In this document: positions 37,265 through 48,227 of the stretch, piece by piece
Position numbering within the stretch: the stretch's first letter is position 1
Layout of the letters: every line of letters begins with the position of its first letter
Source: Abelmoschus esculentus
Lineage: Eukaryota; Streptophyta; Magnoliopsida; Malvales; Malvaceae
Length of the DNA stretch: 64,000 bases
Direction: 5' to 3'
NCBI GenBank assembly: GCA_035048815.1
Contig: JAUCBN010000035.1
Span: 15,016,501-15,080,500, forward strand
Position numbers and translations under genes: made by a program
The notes under the pieces: model-generated
The model's input: only the letters and a program-made list of their open reading frames with translations
The model's database searches: none
Told to the model about the DNA's origin: nothing

Positions 37265-37645
37265 TTAAGCCATTTTAACTAATCCATCAGCAACCGTATT
37301 TATTATCCGAGAAATTTGATAAATTTTGATCTCCTAAGATTGATCTAGTAATGTATAATCCTCCTTAATCAATGATGTCAAACCACCTCCTACATTCTGT
37401 TTTTTGCAAAATACGAACCATATTCGTACTGTCCACTTTGAGTATAACCTTTCTTAAGCTTTTCGTCCAAGTCAGGCAAAAACCTTCAATAACCCCAAAG
37501 TTCAACTTCAATAATCGAGTAAATATTCACACACTTCGTAAACCTAAATAACCATTCCCTGACACTATTCTTTATCACCCCCACCACAAGTAGCAAAATA
37601 TTTAGAGACTATTGAGAATCATCTGTGTTGACTTTAAACCACTCA
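37265..37645 (-). pseudogene. RNase H-like (RVT_3) domain relic of a retroelement
   Basis: Read on the minus strand in several frames, the blocks of a plant RNase H-like domain appear in order: WFKVNTDDS, VGVIKNS, EVELWGLL, LRKVILKVDS and finally NTVADGLVKMA before a stop at 37267-37265. The four acidic catalytic positions (D in NTDDS, E in VELWG, D in KVDS, D in ADGL) can be placed. Frameshifts and stops separate the blocks. This domain occurs at the C-terminus of many plant non-LTR reverse transcriptases and in related host proteins. No reverse transcriptase is visible alongside, so this is a fragment. Confidence 0.7.
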
Positions 37646-37903
37646 GTTGAAGGAGGTTATCAATGCTCATTAAATCATTCACCTAGTCGTGCAAACTCCT
37701 TCTAACGTCTAATGGTTGAGTTTCCTAGAATACATATCTCATAAACTCGATGATATTTGTTTTACACACTAAAATAATCACGCTTTTATTTTAAATTTGA
37801 TGAAATATATATTTAAACGTAATAATCTTTTTTTTAGTTTAAGTTTTTAATGTCTTATTTTTTTTTACGTTTTTAGATTTTTTTTACTCTAAAGATATTG
37901 ATA
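37646..37903. other. Spacer between RNase H relic and nested element
   Basis: The first about 100 bases may still belong to the relic. The rest is AT-rich with T tracts and nothing recognisable. Confidence 0.35.
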
Positions 37904-38404
37904 TTAATAAAAGGCATAAAGATAATTTTAGTCCTTAACATTTATAATTTTTATCATTTTGACTTTTATTCTTTTTTGGGATAAATTTAGTCCTTAACCT
38001 ATATTTTTTTGACAAATAGTTTATTTTTTAACTATCATGATAACTGGACCATTAAAAATCTAACAATGATGACATGTCATATGCATAGGATATTATATTT
38101 TAAATGATATGGTATCTAACCTATCATATATATATATGAAATATAAAATATAAAACAATTAAAATTCAAATAAAATATTAAAAAATAATTAATTCTAAAA
38201 TAAAAGACTACTAAACATTCTCAATCCTAACTACAATAGAATCAAAATCATATATCTTAAAAAAATATGAACACAATTCAAAATTAATTAATTTTTAAAG
38301 ATAGGATTTGAATTTTATCATAGTTAGGATTGGAAATGTTTAGTAGTCTTTTATTTTAGAATTAATTAATTTTTAATATTTTATTTGAATTTTAATTGTT
38401 TTAT

Positions 38405-39492
38405 TGTAGAACTAATGTTTTGATATAATAATTGAAAAATAGTTTTGGACTAATTTGAAAATATTTCAAAAATGGTTCTTATGTCCAAACTACTTGAAAA
38501 TATAATTAAGATGTTTTGGAGTGATTTTAAATATATTTTAAATGATTTAAAGAAACCAAATAAGTGTTTTTAACCCATGTGTTTCGAAACACCCTTAAGG
38601 TGTTTCGATACCTATTCTTCGTACCATGGTTTCAAAGGCAAAACCACAGTGGTATCGATACTGATATCGATACCTTTTTGCCACTGTGATGCGCTGTTTC
38701 GAACCCTGTTTCGAAATACCCCAACGGTTTCGAACCCTGTTTCGAAACACCCCCAACGGTCAAAACGATTTTATAAAAAACCCCAACGGCTAGGAGCGGT
38801 ATCGATACTGGTATCGATACCTGTTCATAAATGCAGGTCAACGGCTATTTCTCAAAGCAGCTGTTTCGAACCATGGTTCGATACCGCCTGCACCAGAAGA
38901 GGAAATAAGCCTTGTAATCAGCTCCAAACGACTCCAAACTAATCCCAACGGTCACTAACGGCTAGAAGCTCATTTGGGATGATAAAAGAAAGCCTCAAGC
39001 ATCAAGAGAAGACTAATGCTTCACTTGTAACAACATTATGATCAAAAAATTGTCTTAGTGCTTAATTTCCTATTATTTGGGTAGACAAACACTTGTGAGC
39101 TCAATTGTCAATATATGCTCAAGTGTCTTAGGATTGTGTGAGTGCTTAGATTGCAAACATTAGCCTTATTAGAAGGATTAAACAAGTTTGCTAAGTTTTC
39201 TCTTTGTTGAGTGAATTCCCAAAGTTTGGGTTGTGAACTTTGGATGCTAGATTCGGGTTTGAGTCTAGAATTGTAAGGTTATCCCTTTAGCCTCAAAAGG
39301 TTGAAATTCTTAGTGAATTTGGAAAATCCTTAGTGGGAAGCTAAGGTAGTGGATGTAGGCGAGGCCGAACCACTATAAATCCTTGTGTCATTGTCTATAT
39401 TTTTGCTTCCACACATATCCACCCAAATTGGTCAATTCTTCATCACTTGGCAAGTAAATTCGGTTGTGCATCGAGCCACTCCAAGCCTAACA
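38405..39492 (+). repeat. 5' LTR
   Basis: Begins TGTAGAACTAATG and ends CCTAACA. By eye it differs from the 3' LTR at roughly 15-20 positions (about 98% identity). It contains several TATCGATA and TTTCGAAA palindromes (about 38575-38890). Confidence 0.93.
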
Positions 39493-39493
39493 A

Positions 39494-39506
39494 TTGGTAT
39501 CAAAGC
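39494..39506 (+). other. Primer-binding site (initiator tRNA-Met)
   Basis: TTGGTATCAAAGC lies one base after the LTR end. It matches the usual plant tRNA-iMet site TGGTATCAGAGC except for one base. Confidence 0.85.
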
Positions 39507-39584
39507 GATTCTCAATCGAGGAGGATTAACATCCTATTGAGAAGATCCGGAGAGCTCGACCAATTTACGATCAACCGACATTCC

Positions 39585-42203
39585 ATGGCTCAATCCATTG
39601 ATAAGCCACCTTTCTTTGACGGGTCCAACTACTCCCAATGGAAGATAAGGATGAAGTATTTCATCAACTCCATAGACTACAAGCTATGAGATATAGTTGA
39701 AGATGGACCATTTGTGCCAAAAGGAATAAAGGCGGAATGGAGCGTGGAAGATCGCAAGAAGATGGTGCTTAATCATAAAGCCTTGCACATTCTTGTTTGT
39801 GCATTCCATCCAAGCATCTATGAGAAGATATCTTCTTGTGATAGTGCCAAGGAAGTTTGGGACAAGCTAGAAGTCACATACGAAGGAACAAACGAAGTAA
39901 AGGAGACCAAGATTGGACTCCTCAACCAAGAGTATGAGAACTTCAAGATGAATCCGGAAGAGGACATAGCAAAGATGTTCGATCGATTCTCCACCATCAC
40001 CAATGGACTTAGAGGATATGGAGAGATCATTCCGGAGAAGAAGCTTGTTCGTAAGCTCATCTATTCTCTTCCCGAGTCATGGGACTCAAAAAGGACCGTC
40101 ATCATCGAAGCCAAAAATCTAAAGACACTCAAGCTTGATGAACTCATGGGGTCACTCCTCACACATCAAATTATGATGAAATGAAGACAAGAGGAGAAGA
40201 AGAAGGAAGAGATTAGAGCGATGGGGAAGAAAAAGGTCTAAGAGCTTGGTGTAAATGTCAATACCGTTGCTCTAAAATCCTCCAAGTGCATCCACTTTGA
40301 AGATTCAAGTGAGGAGGATAGTGAAGAAGATGAAGAGCTTGCCCAACTCTTCATTGACTTCGATCGATTCGTGAGGAACAAAAGTAGAAAATCCTCAAAG
40401 CACGAATCAAAGAAGAAGATGAAAGACTCTCACAAGTCAATCAAAAGGGGATCATCTTCCAAGAAGCAAGCATATATGGCTACATGGAGTGACGATGACT
40501 CCACCGAAAATGAAGAAGCCAACCTATGCTTGATGGCCCTCAATGAGGGGGAGGTAACTTCTAACTCATCTTGTTTAAATTCATATTCATTTGATGAGTT
40601 ACAAGAAGCCTATGATAAATTGGCTTTTGAGTTCAAGACTTCATTTTCTAAAAACAAAAAGATGATTTCAAAGCTTAAATTAGAAAATGATTTGCTTTCA
40701 AAAACCAATTTCGAAATTGAAGCAAAATTAAAAGATTTTGAGCTTAAAGTTTTCGATTTACAAAATTTGCTTCAAAATATGGAAAAAGATCATCAAATGG
40801 CTCTAGATGATCTTAAGAAGGAAAAAAATTTGATTTTCAAAGAACTTCAAAAGAAAAATGATATGGGAAAATCAAATTTTTATTTGAAACAATCTAGTGC
40901 CTCTAGACTTGAAAATGAAAAATATTTTAGAAGTGTTTGGATCCCAAAAGGACTAATCACTTCATCAAATATGGATGTGTAGCGATCTTAAAAAACGAGT
41001 TTCGCTAAAATGTTCTTTTTCGAGTTGGAAAACATTTTTGATGTGTTGTTTTGAAAATTAATGTCTTCCACGTGGGAGTTTCGTTTAAAAATTGATTTTT
41101 GAAAAATTGGAGTCGCCACCGGCCGTTTAGGTAGACCGGACACCATAAAACCAGAGATTTGAAAAGTTGGGGTTCGGGAGTCGGTTACGGATGGGGAAGG
41201 ATTAGCACCCCCACACCGCCCAAAATTGGTACTTTAATAATTACCGCTTTAATAATATTAAACTTTTCGGGCTAATTTGACGATCAAAATAATTTTTAAG
41301 TAAATGTGCACATTTATTTTAAAGCACCTAAACCCGAAGGTAAGCGTCCGAACCACTACCACCTTATTGGTACTGGCCTCGCTTACGACCGAATTTAGGG
41401 GCCCGTGTTAACAAATTAATATTTCATTCATGCAACTTAAACATAAAAATAAATTAAATACATCACATAAAAATAATTACATAAAATATAAATATTAATC
41501 TAATAAAATTAATACTAATCTAAACTATAAATTAAAACATACATAAATATTAAACTAAAACATAAACATAAATTAATATTAATCTACAACAAAAATTAAA
41601 ACAACTATAAATATTAATCTAAAACATAAATTAAAATCCAATAATAAACAACTACATTTCATTAAAAATATTCAAAATACAAAGATAGAAATTATACCTA
41701 AAAATACGAACGGTTAACCCCGATAAACTTTCCACCGAGATCTACCACGACCCCTTTAAAAATTTTAACTAGATCAAATCCTAAAAATTGAACTCGATCG
41801 AACCACCCAAAATTTGGGGAGAGCTAAACTCTCAAATTAGGATCATAGGGTACTACCCTTACCCAATTGGTTTCCTTCTCCAAAAGGCTCCTCATCCCCT
41901 CCTTTTATAGGCAATGAGAGAGGAAAAAGTGGTGTTTCCCACCAATGTGGGATTCTAATCCTACACCACTTTTCCTTTTCTTTCTTCTTCTTCTTCTCCT
42001 TTCTCATTTCATTTTTTTTCTCCCTTTTTTTTCTTCTATTTTTATTAATAATATTACTACTATAATAATACTACAAGTACTAAAATCCGATTAAAAATGA
42101 GTGATTACAGGATGAAATTAAAAAATTGATTCCTAAGAGGACTAAATTATGTGCTTCTAATGCTAAAGGATCCAAAGCAATTTGGATACCAAAAATTACT
42201 TGA
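39585..42203 (+). pseudogene. copia-type gag pseudogene split by a solo LTR
   Basis: The start is ATG 39585. The first block has PPFFDGSNYSQWKIRMKYF (DUF4219-like); the next has the UBN2 gag-polypeptide region (AKEVWDKLEVTYEG, LPESWDSKRTV). All coding blocks share one frame, but it carries nonsense codons at 39687-39689 (TGA), 40182-40184 (TGA) and 40239-40241 (TAA). A lysine-rich stretch leads straight to KQAYMATWSDDDS; the CCHC zinc knuckle usual between these two is missing. A coiled-coil region follows (about 40570-40860). The frame is cut at 40978 by a solo LTR, resumes at 42115 with IKKLIPKRTKL and stops at 42201-42203. Gag would form the particle that packages element RNA. Confidence 0.85.
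40978..42109 (+). mobile_element. Ty3-gypsy-type solo LTR
   Basis: An 1132-base sequence starting TGTAGCGATC and ending GATTACA, flanked by a 5-base duplication GGATG (40973-40977 and 42110-42114). It has the phrases GGAGTCGCCACC and GGAAGGATTAGCACCCC, familiar from LTRs of plant Tat/Ogre-type gypsy elements. There is no internal region, so recombination between its LTRs removed the rest. A TATA-rich U3/R is not resolved. Confidence 0.88.
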
Positions 42204-42254
42204 TTGTTTCATTTTAGGTGTGATGGAGATATGAGCAACAAGGTGCGCAAGATT

Positions 42255-42734
42255 AAGGGGGAGCTCCATACACACAAAAAGGACACTTGAAGAAGGAAGG
42301 CTTCACATCCTACATTTGGTTCAAGTGTGGTAAAATTTCTACTTGAATTTGTATTTATTTGCTTATTTTTTTGTTTTATTTCAACTAGTTTATCATATAT
42401 GTTGGACTAACACTTAATGATGCCTTAAGTAAGGGGGAGTTTTTGTTTTCATAACCTATGTTTTGAAAATTAATTTTTCTAACAATTGGTATCTTTCAAA
42501 ACCTCCTATGTTATGAGCTTTAAAGTTTTTCAAACTTGGTTTGAACCATTTTTGATATAACAAAAATGGTGAGAATGTTATGAAAAATTGCTTTTCAAAT
42601 ATTTTCAAATGGATAAGAGGAACCTTAAATGATTTGAGTCTTTAATTCTCTTATTCAAAGTTTATTTGACAAAGGGGGAGCAATCTCAAAAACAATTTTT
42701 CAAGTTAGTTTTATTATATCAAAAAGGGGGAGAT
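42255..42734 (+). repeat. Polypurine tracts (four AGGGGGAG copies)
   Basis: AGGGGGAG occurs near 42256, 42432, 42672 and finally 42725-42732, immediately before the 3' LTR. The last is the functional tract by position. Extra copies upstream are a known feature of SIRE-type copia elements. Confidence 0.8.
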
Positions 42735-43821
42735 TATAGAACTAATGTTTTGATATAATAATTGAAAAATAGTTTTGGACTAATTTGAAAATATTTCAAA
42801 AATGGTTTTTATGTCCAAACTACTTGAAAATATATTTAAGATGTTTTTGAGTGATTTTAAATATATTTTAAATGATTTAAAGAAACCAAATAAGTGTTTT
42901 TAACCCATGTGTTTCGAAACACCCTTAAGGTGTTTCGATACTTGTTCTTCGTACCATGGTTTCAAATGCAAAACCACAGTGGTATCGATACTGGTATCGA
43001 TACCTTTTTGCCACTGTGATGCTCTGTTTCGAACCTTGTTTCGAAACATCCCAACGGTTTCGAACCCTGTTTCGAAACACCCCCAACGGTCAAAACGATT
43101 TTATAAAAAACCCCAACGGCTAGGAGCGGTATCGATACTGGTATCGATACCTGTTCATAAATGCAGGTCAACGGCTATTTCCCAAAGCAGCTGTTTCGAA
43201 CCATGGTTCGATACCGCCTGCACCAGAAGAGGAAATAAGCCTTGTAATCAGCTCCAAACGACTCCAAACTAATCCCAACGGTCACCAACGGCTAGAAGCT
43301 CATTTGGGATGATAAAAGGAAGCCTCAAGCATCAAGAGAAGACTAATGCTTCACTTGTAACAACATTATGATCAAAAAATTGTCTTAGTGCTTAATTTCC
43401 TATTATTTGGGTAGACAAACACTTGTGAGCTCAATTGTCAATATATGCTCAAGTGTCTTAGGATTGTGTGAGTGCTTAGATTGCAAACATTAGCCTTATT
43501 AGAAGGATTAAACAAGTTTGCTAAGTTTTCTCTTTGTTGAGTGAATTCCCAAAGTTTGGGTTGTGAACTTTGGATGCTAGATTCGGGTTTGAGTCTAGAA
43601 TTGTAAGGTTATCCCTTTAGCCTCAAAAGGTTGAAATTCTTAGTGAATTTGGAAAATCCTTAGTGGGAAGCTAAGGTAGTGGATGTAGGCGAGGCCGAAC
43701 CACTATAAATCCTTGTGTCATTGTCTATATTTTTGCTTCCACACATATCCACCCAAATTGGTCAATTCTTCATCACTTGGCAAGTAAATTCGGTTGTGCA
43801 TCGAGCCACTCCATCCTAACA
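42735..43821 (+). repeat. 3' LTR
   Basis: Begins TATAGAACTAATG (the usual TG is changed to TA) and ends CCTAACA. Otherwise a close copy of the 5' LTR. Confidence 0.93.
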
Positions 43822-44271
43822 TTTATATTTTATATTTCATATATATATATATATATTTGATAGGTTAGATGTCATATCATTTAAAATATATTATCATATA
43901 CGTATGACATGGCATAATCATTAAACTTTTAACGGTCCAGTTATCATGTTAATTAAAAATAAGCTATTTGTCAAAAAAGATATAGGTTAAGGGCTAAATT
44001 TATCCCCCAAAATAAGGACCAAAATGATAAAAATTATAAACGTTAAGGGTTAAAATTATCTTTATGCCTTAATAAAAATATGAAAATTTAAAACTGAACT
44101 TTGATGAAATGTGACTTGTGAACTTTAATTTTGTATAATTTTATTACTTTGATTTTAATCTTCATAAATCACTAACACTATTATTGATGTATCATTGTTT
44201 GAATTATGTATCTCGATCATAATAATTATGCTTAATCAATATAAAATAAAAGTAAAAATATTTCATATAAC

Positions 44272-44456
44272 CAGGGACGGAGTCAGGATCAAACATTGGG
44301 AGGGGTAAAAATCTATTAAGCCTTTAAATCTAAAATTTGAGAGGGACAAAAACCTTATTTATTACTATCTAAATTACGAAGGACCTTAAATGTAATTATA
44401 CTAAAAAAATTAGGAGGGGCAAACCCCCTCCCACGAACAACATATCTCCGTCCCTA
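44272..44456. mobile_element. hAT MITE, CAGGGACGGAG family
   Basis: Ends CAGGGACGGAG and CTCCGTCCCTA, flanked by imperfect 8-base duplications CATATAAC (44264-44271) and CATACAAC (44457-44464). 185 bases, non-coding. Closely related to 59415-59590. Confidence 0.88.
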
Positions 44457-44464
44457 CATACAAC

Positions 44465-45760
44465 GACAGTGAATATTTTAGTTTTTTACGAGTGTTTTAT
44501 ATGTAAGGATTATGAATTTAATTTAGGGTGTTCAAAATTTATGAGTTTAAGATTTAGGAATTCTAAAATTAAAGATTATAGTTAGAAATTAAGATTTAGA
44601 GGCGATTTATATTTTGAAATTAAAGATGATATTAGTATCAGAATAATTTTTGGTACACAACTTGTCAATATGGATAAATTATATTATAAACTCTGTCCAC
44701 TACGTCATTTGTGGTTTCAATCAATCAGATTCATTCATTTCATTTTTAAGATAAATCATCACCTATTTTTTATACATAATTAATGAATCAAATCATAGAT
44801 AACGCGGTGAATATGATTTACAATATAATTTCTCGTCAATCTGATATGATTTTTCTCAACTAATGGAAAAAAATACCTAGTAAGTCTCGATACAAGATGG
44901 ATATGGGTATGTTTGCCAAGGGATAAGCGGTATTGGTAAGTAAAATTCGATTCGAAAGTTTTAAACTATATATATTATTTGTCATGAAAAATAATTTATA
45001 ATTCTATAAAATTATTAAAAATTAAATAAAAATTCAAATAATTTAAAAGTTTTAGTAATTAATAAATATTTTTAAGTTTGAGTCGAGTTGAATTCCTTAA
45101 TTCTGCTTGATATATATAGCATATATGAAAAAAAAACATAAAAAAATATATACACGTACTATATATGGATCTAAAAAACTGTTTAAATTAAAATTATTAT
45201 GTACGCGTAAAAATTATCTTCCTTTTCAGTGCCCCTACTTATACTCTTATCATTAAAAAATTATATTTAGGGCAAAAAATTAAGAATTTTGATTAGGATT
45301 TAGAGTATTAGGTGTACGCTTTATTTTTTAGGGTATAGATTTTGAAGTATAGAACTTAAAATTTAGGGTTATAACTTGAAATTTGATTTTTTTAATGACA
45401 AGACATGAAACTATAACTTACGTTTCAATAAAACAAGAAAACTTATCTTAATTCAGCTTCTCTTTCTGTGTCCCAATATTAAAAATTCAATTTTAATCCT
45501 AAATATTAAATTATAAATCTTAAACCCTAAAAATATATCATACTTCTAATTTATTAAACTTTAATCTAAAATCTTAACTCTAAATTATAAATCTAATTTT
45601 TAGTGTGGAGATAAATGAAAACACAAAAAGGAACAAAAAATATTATTTAGTACGGAGAAAAATCATTTACTACCTCGCTGTGTCCAAACAATAAAATATT
45701 AATCTTTTAAGCCTAAACCTTAAACTTTAAATTTTAAACTCTAAATCATATATTTTATAT
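44465..45760. other. AT-rich intergenic DNA, no gene seen
   Basis: Includes a worn GAGTTATTCGAG-type MITE (about 44935-45125) and inverted stretches of TTTAGGGT/ACCCTAAA-like sequence near 45290-45370 and 45490-45600 that could pair with each other. No exon. Confidence 0.4.
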
Positions 45761-45894
45761 CAAGGACGGAATCAGAATTTAAGGTTGAAGAGACCAAAAT
45801 ATAAATATTTAAAAGTAGAGGATAAATTTAAAAAATTTAAAGAATTCAAATAAAAGAAAAAAAATCTTCAGGGTTTAGCTATGTCCCCGCCCTA
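45761..45894. mobile_element. hAT MITE, CAGGGACGGAG family, worn
   Basis: Ends CAAGGACGGAATC and GTCCCCGCCCTA match the family imperfectly. 134 bases. The duplication is not convincing, fitting an older insertion. Confidence 0.6.
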
Positions 45895-46214
45895 CACTAT
45901 ATACCATAGATTAAGAATATTAGCTTAGGATTTTTAGTTGCCTCATGTCTTGTTATTTTTCAATAAATAAATCTAAAGTTTATCCTTAAAAAATAGGTGG
46001 CAATTTAAAAATAAAATAAAGACTAATAATTGAGAAAAAATATTTAATTTTTAACTGTATTAAATTAAAGTAGAAAATTTGGATTGCTTCGTCTTCTTCG
46101 CATATCCTTGTTACCTATTATTTTAATTATCTATAATGATTATAATAATATTTATTTTAAAATATAGTCTTAGTTATCGGACATTAATCGTTAATCATTA
46201 TATTAATTTACTGG

Positions 46215-46393
46215 CAGGGACGGAGCCACGTTATAGAGTGGGGCGGGGCAATCGTCCTCCAACCCCGAAGATTTTTTTTTACTTTTGTCCCCTTATTTAA
46301 ATTCTTTTAAATATTATTTTTTATGATTTTGTCCCCTTTTTCTAAATATTTATGTTTTGTCCTCCTCAACCCCAAACCCTAGCTCCGTCCCTA
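46215..46393. mobile_element. hAT MITE, CAGGGACGGAG family
   Basis: Ends CAGGGACGGAGCC and GCTCCGTCCCTA, with an imperfect 8-base duplication TTTACTGG / ATTATTGG. 179 bases, non-coding. Confidence 0.82.
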
Positions 46394-46401
46394 ATTATTG
46401 G

Positions 46402-47826
46402 TGCTCGAACCTTTGACCTCCAGAAATAATAATTATTCTTTTAACTACTAAAGCAAAATGGTTTATGCTCGTGTTACCTATATTACAGAAAAAGAGAATA
46501 TATTTTTAAAGTGTAAGATTTAAATTTAAAATTAAAAATTTAAGATTTAATTTATTAATTTTAAAATAAATAAAAAATATCCAATTTTAACATATTAACA
46601 ATCAATTTCAATTTTTAGGGATGGAGAAGTAGGGACAAAGGACAGAAACATTGTGAAAAAATATTTTTTAATATATTATTTTTTAAATTATTTTCTAAAT
46701 TATTGATGTTTTTACAGTAAAAGTGAAGTTGGATCCATTAAAATTCGATATTAAATAGTGATTTATTTTTTTAGATTAAAAAATTAAAGTCGTGAGTATG
46801 AGGCTTCAACTTTAAATAATAAAAAATTAAAAAAACACACATACTAAAATCGGTAACAAAAAGTTTCGACTTTAAATAGTATTCTTATTTTTTAATTCGG
46901 TTACTATTTATAATCAGATTCTAATAAATCCGATTTCACTGATACTATTTAAAGTACAATACTTAAAAAATAATTTTGAAAGTGTAGTATTATAAAAAAA
47001 ATTGAACAATAATTTTTATAAGATTTGGTCAAGAAGCGACGATAGATATTAATAAAAATTTTAATTATTTTATCTCAATTATTAATCCACGTGTCAAATA
47101 AATATTGGATGAACACGTTAAGAGACACGAATTAGAGCCGAAGTGTTCCGTTCAATAAATTAACTCACTCACACAACTACAAAGCTACTTAAATAAAAAT
47201 ATCTATTTAGTTTATTAATATTTATATAAATATAAACAATTTATCAAATTAAATTATGTTGCACTCTCTTTGTGGGTGATAAAAAATAAATTTAATAAGA
47301 TATTAAATATTTTCAATGATTAAAAACTAAAATTTCGAATTATTTATTTCTCAATTTCGCACCCTCTTGTGGGTGATAAAATAATTGCAATTTAAATACA
47401 GATTAAATCAGAATTTATATTATTATTTATTCCGTCTTACAAATATTTTTTTAAACTTTTAAAAAGTTAAATTTTTTAAACTTACTGTAATTGTAGTAAA
47501 TAATTAAATTTTATAAAATATATAGTTAATTTTTTTTAAATTAATATTTTTATTAATAATAAAATTTAAATAATTATAATTTAAAATTAAAAAATAATTA
47601 AAAAATATTTATAAGACAAAAAAACTTACAAACTAGTATTTAATTACAAAATCTAAATTTATTAACCATGCAAGTAATCCAGCGTATTATAAACGCATAT
47701 AAGCAGTCTGACTTATCAGACTATAAGTACACTAACTTATAATATGAACGAACCTTATCCTTCATATCAAGAGATCTAATTCTCATCTCATATCGTCTCG
47801 TTTACGATATTTAATCAATTTGTCTG
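46402..47826. other. Intergenic DNA upstream of TOPLESS gene
   Basis: AT-rich. Short inverted stretches with CGACTTTAAATA phrases at about 46780-46960 suggest a small MITE. A G-box CCACGTGTC lies near 47087. The last few hundred bases are the likely upstream promoter; no exon was found. Confidence 0.4.
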
Positions 47827-47906
47827 ATGCTGGCTGGCATGTTCAAATTTATTTTTATTTATTTATTTATTTTCATCTTTCAAATCCAAACCCTTTCTCT
47901 CTTCTG

Positions 47907-47914
47907 TATAAATA
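47907..47914 (+). promoter_or_regulatory. TATA box of the TOPLESS gene
   Basis: TATAAATA preceded by a pyrimidine-rich patch (CCCTTTCTCTCTTCTG). Transcription would start about 25-35 bases downstream, near 47940, in the purine-rich leader. Supported by the leader intron and start codon that follow. Confidence 0.65.
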
Positions 47915-48062
47915 CTTCACCAGAAACAGCAACGAAGGAAAGAGAGAGACAAACAACTCTTAAAAAAAGAAGAAAATCGAGAAAAAAAGAGAAAGCAGTG
48001 AAGCGGCCTGCCTTTCTCTTCGTTTTTCCCAGAAATTTCTTTGGATCTGTGGAATTAATCTG

Positions 48063-48217
48063 GTAATTTTTTATTTTTTATTTCTATAGTTTTTAATTTT
48101 TTTGATAGTATTGTTGAGTTGTTAGGGTTTTTGGGGGTTATGTTTTGAAGTATAATTGATTGTGAGAAACTCAGATCTCTTTGTGTGTGTTTTTGTCTTG
48201 TTGATTTCTTTTTACAG
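48063..48217 (+). other. Intron in the 5' leader of the TOPLESS gene
   Basis: Donor CTG/GTAATT and acceptor TTTTTACAG enclose a T-rich 155-base segment ending 10 bases before the start codon. Leader introns are common in plant housekeeping and regulator genes and often raise expression. Confidence 0.7.
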
Positions 48218-48227
48218 AATTACAATC

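Larger units (their letters stand above)
38405..43821 (+). mobile_element. Ty1-copia-type LTR retrotransposon, gag only, non-autonomous
   Basis: Two LTRs of about 1088 bases (38405-39492 and 42735-43821) enclose about 3.2 kb, of which 1132 bases are a later insertion. The 5-base duplication TTTAT lies at 38400-38404 and 43822-43826. A primer-binding site for initiator tRNA-Met follows the left LTR and a polypurine tract precedes the right LTR. The inside encodes a damaged gag of the UBN2/DUF4219 class and no protease, integrase, reverse transcriptase or RNase H. It must have moved with enzymes from a relative, or lost pol before its last move. The multiple AGGGGGAG tracts suggest the SIRE/Maximus branch. 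Confidence 0.93.
37913..44068. mobile_element. Mutator-like foldback element, copy B, host of a nested retrotransposon
   Basis: Ends GGCATAAAGATAATTTTAG and GGCATAAAGATAATTTTAAC (right end read inward) with a perfect 9-base duplication TTAATAAAA (37904-37912 and 44069-44077). Without the retrotransposon inserted at 38405-43821 the element is about 735 bases, matching copy A at 35556. Non-coding. Confidence 0.93.

Noticed and set aside
38577..38942. 121-codon frame in each copia LTR as a protein gene
   Set aside because: It lies in non-coding LTR sequence full of palindromes, and the copy at 42907 is the same LTR; no domain.
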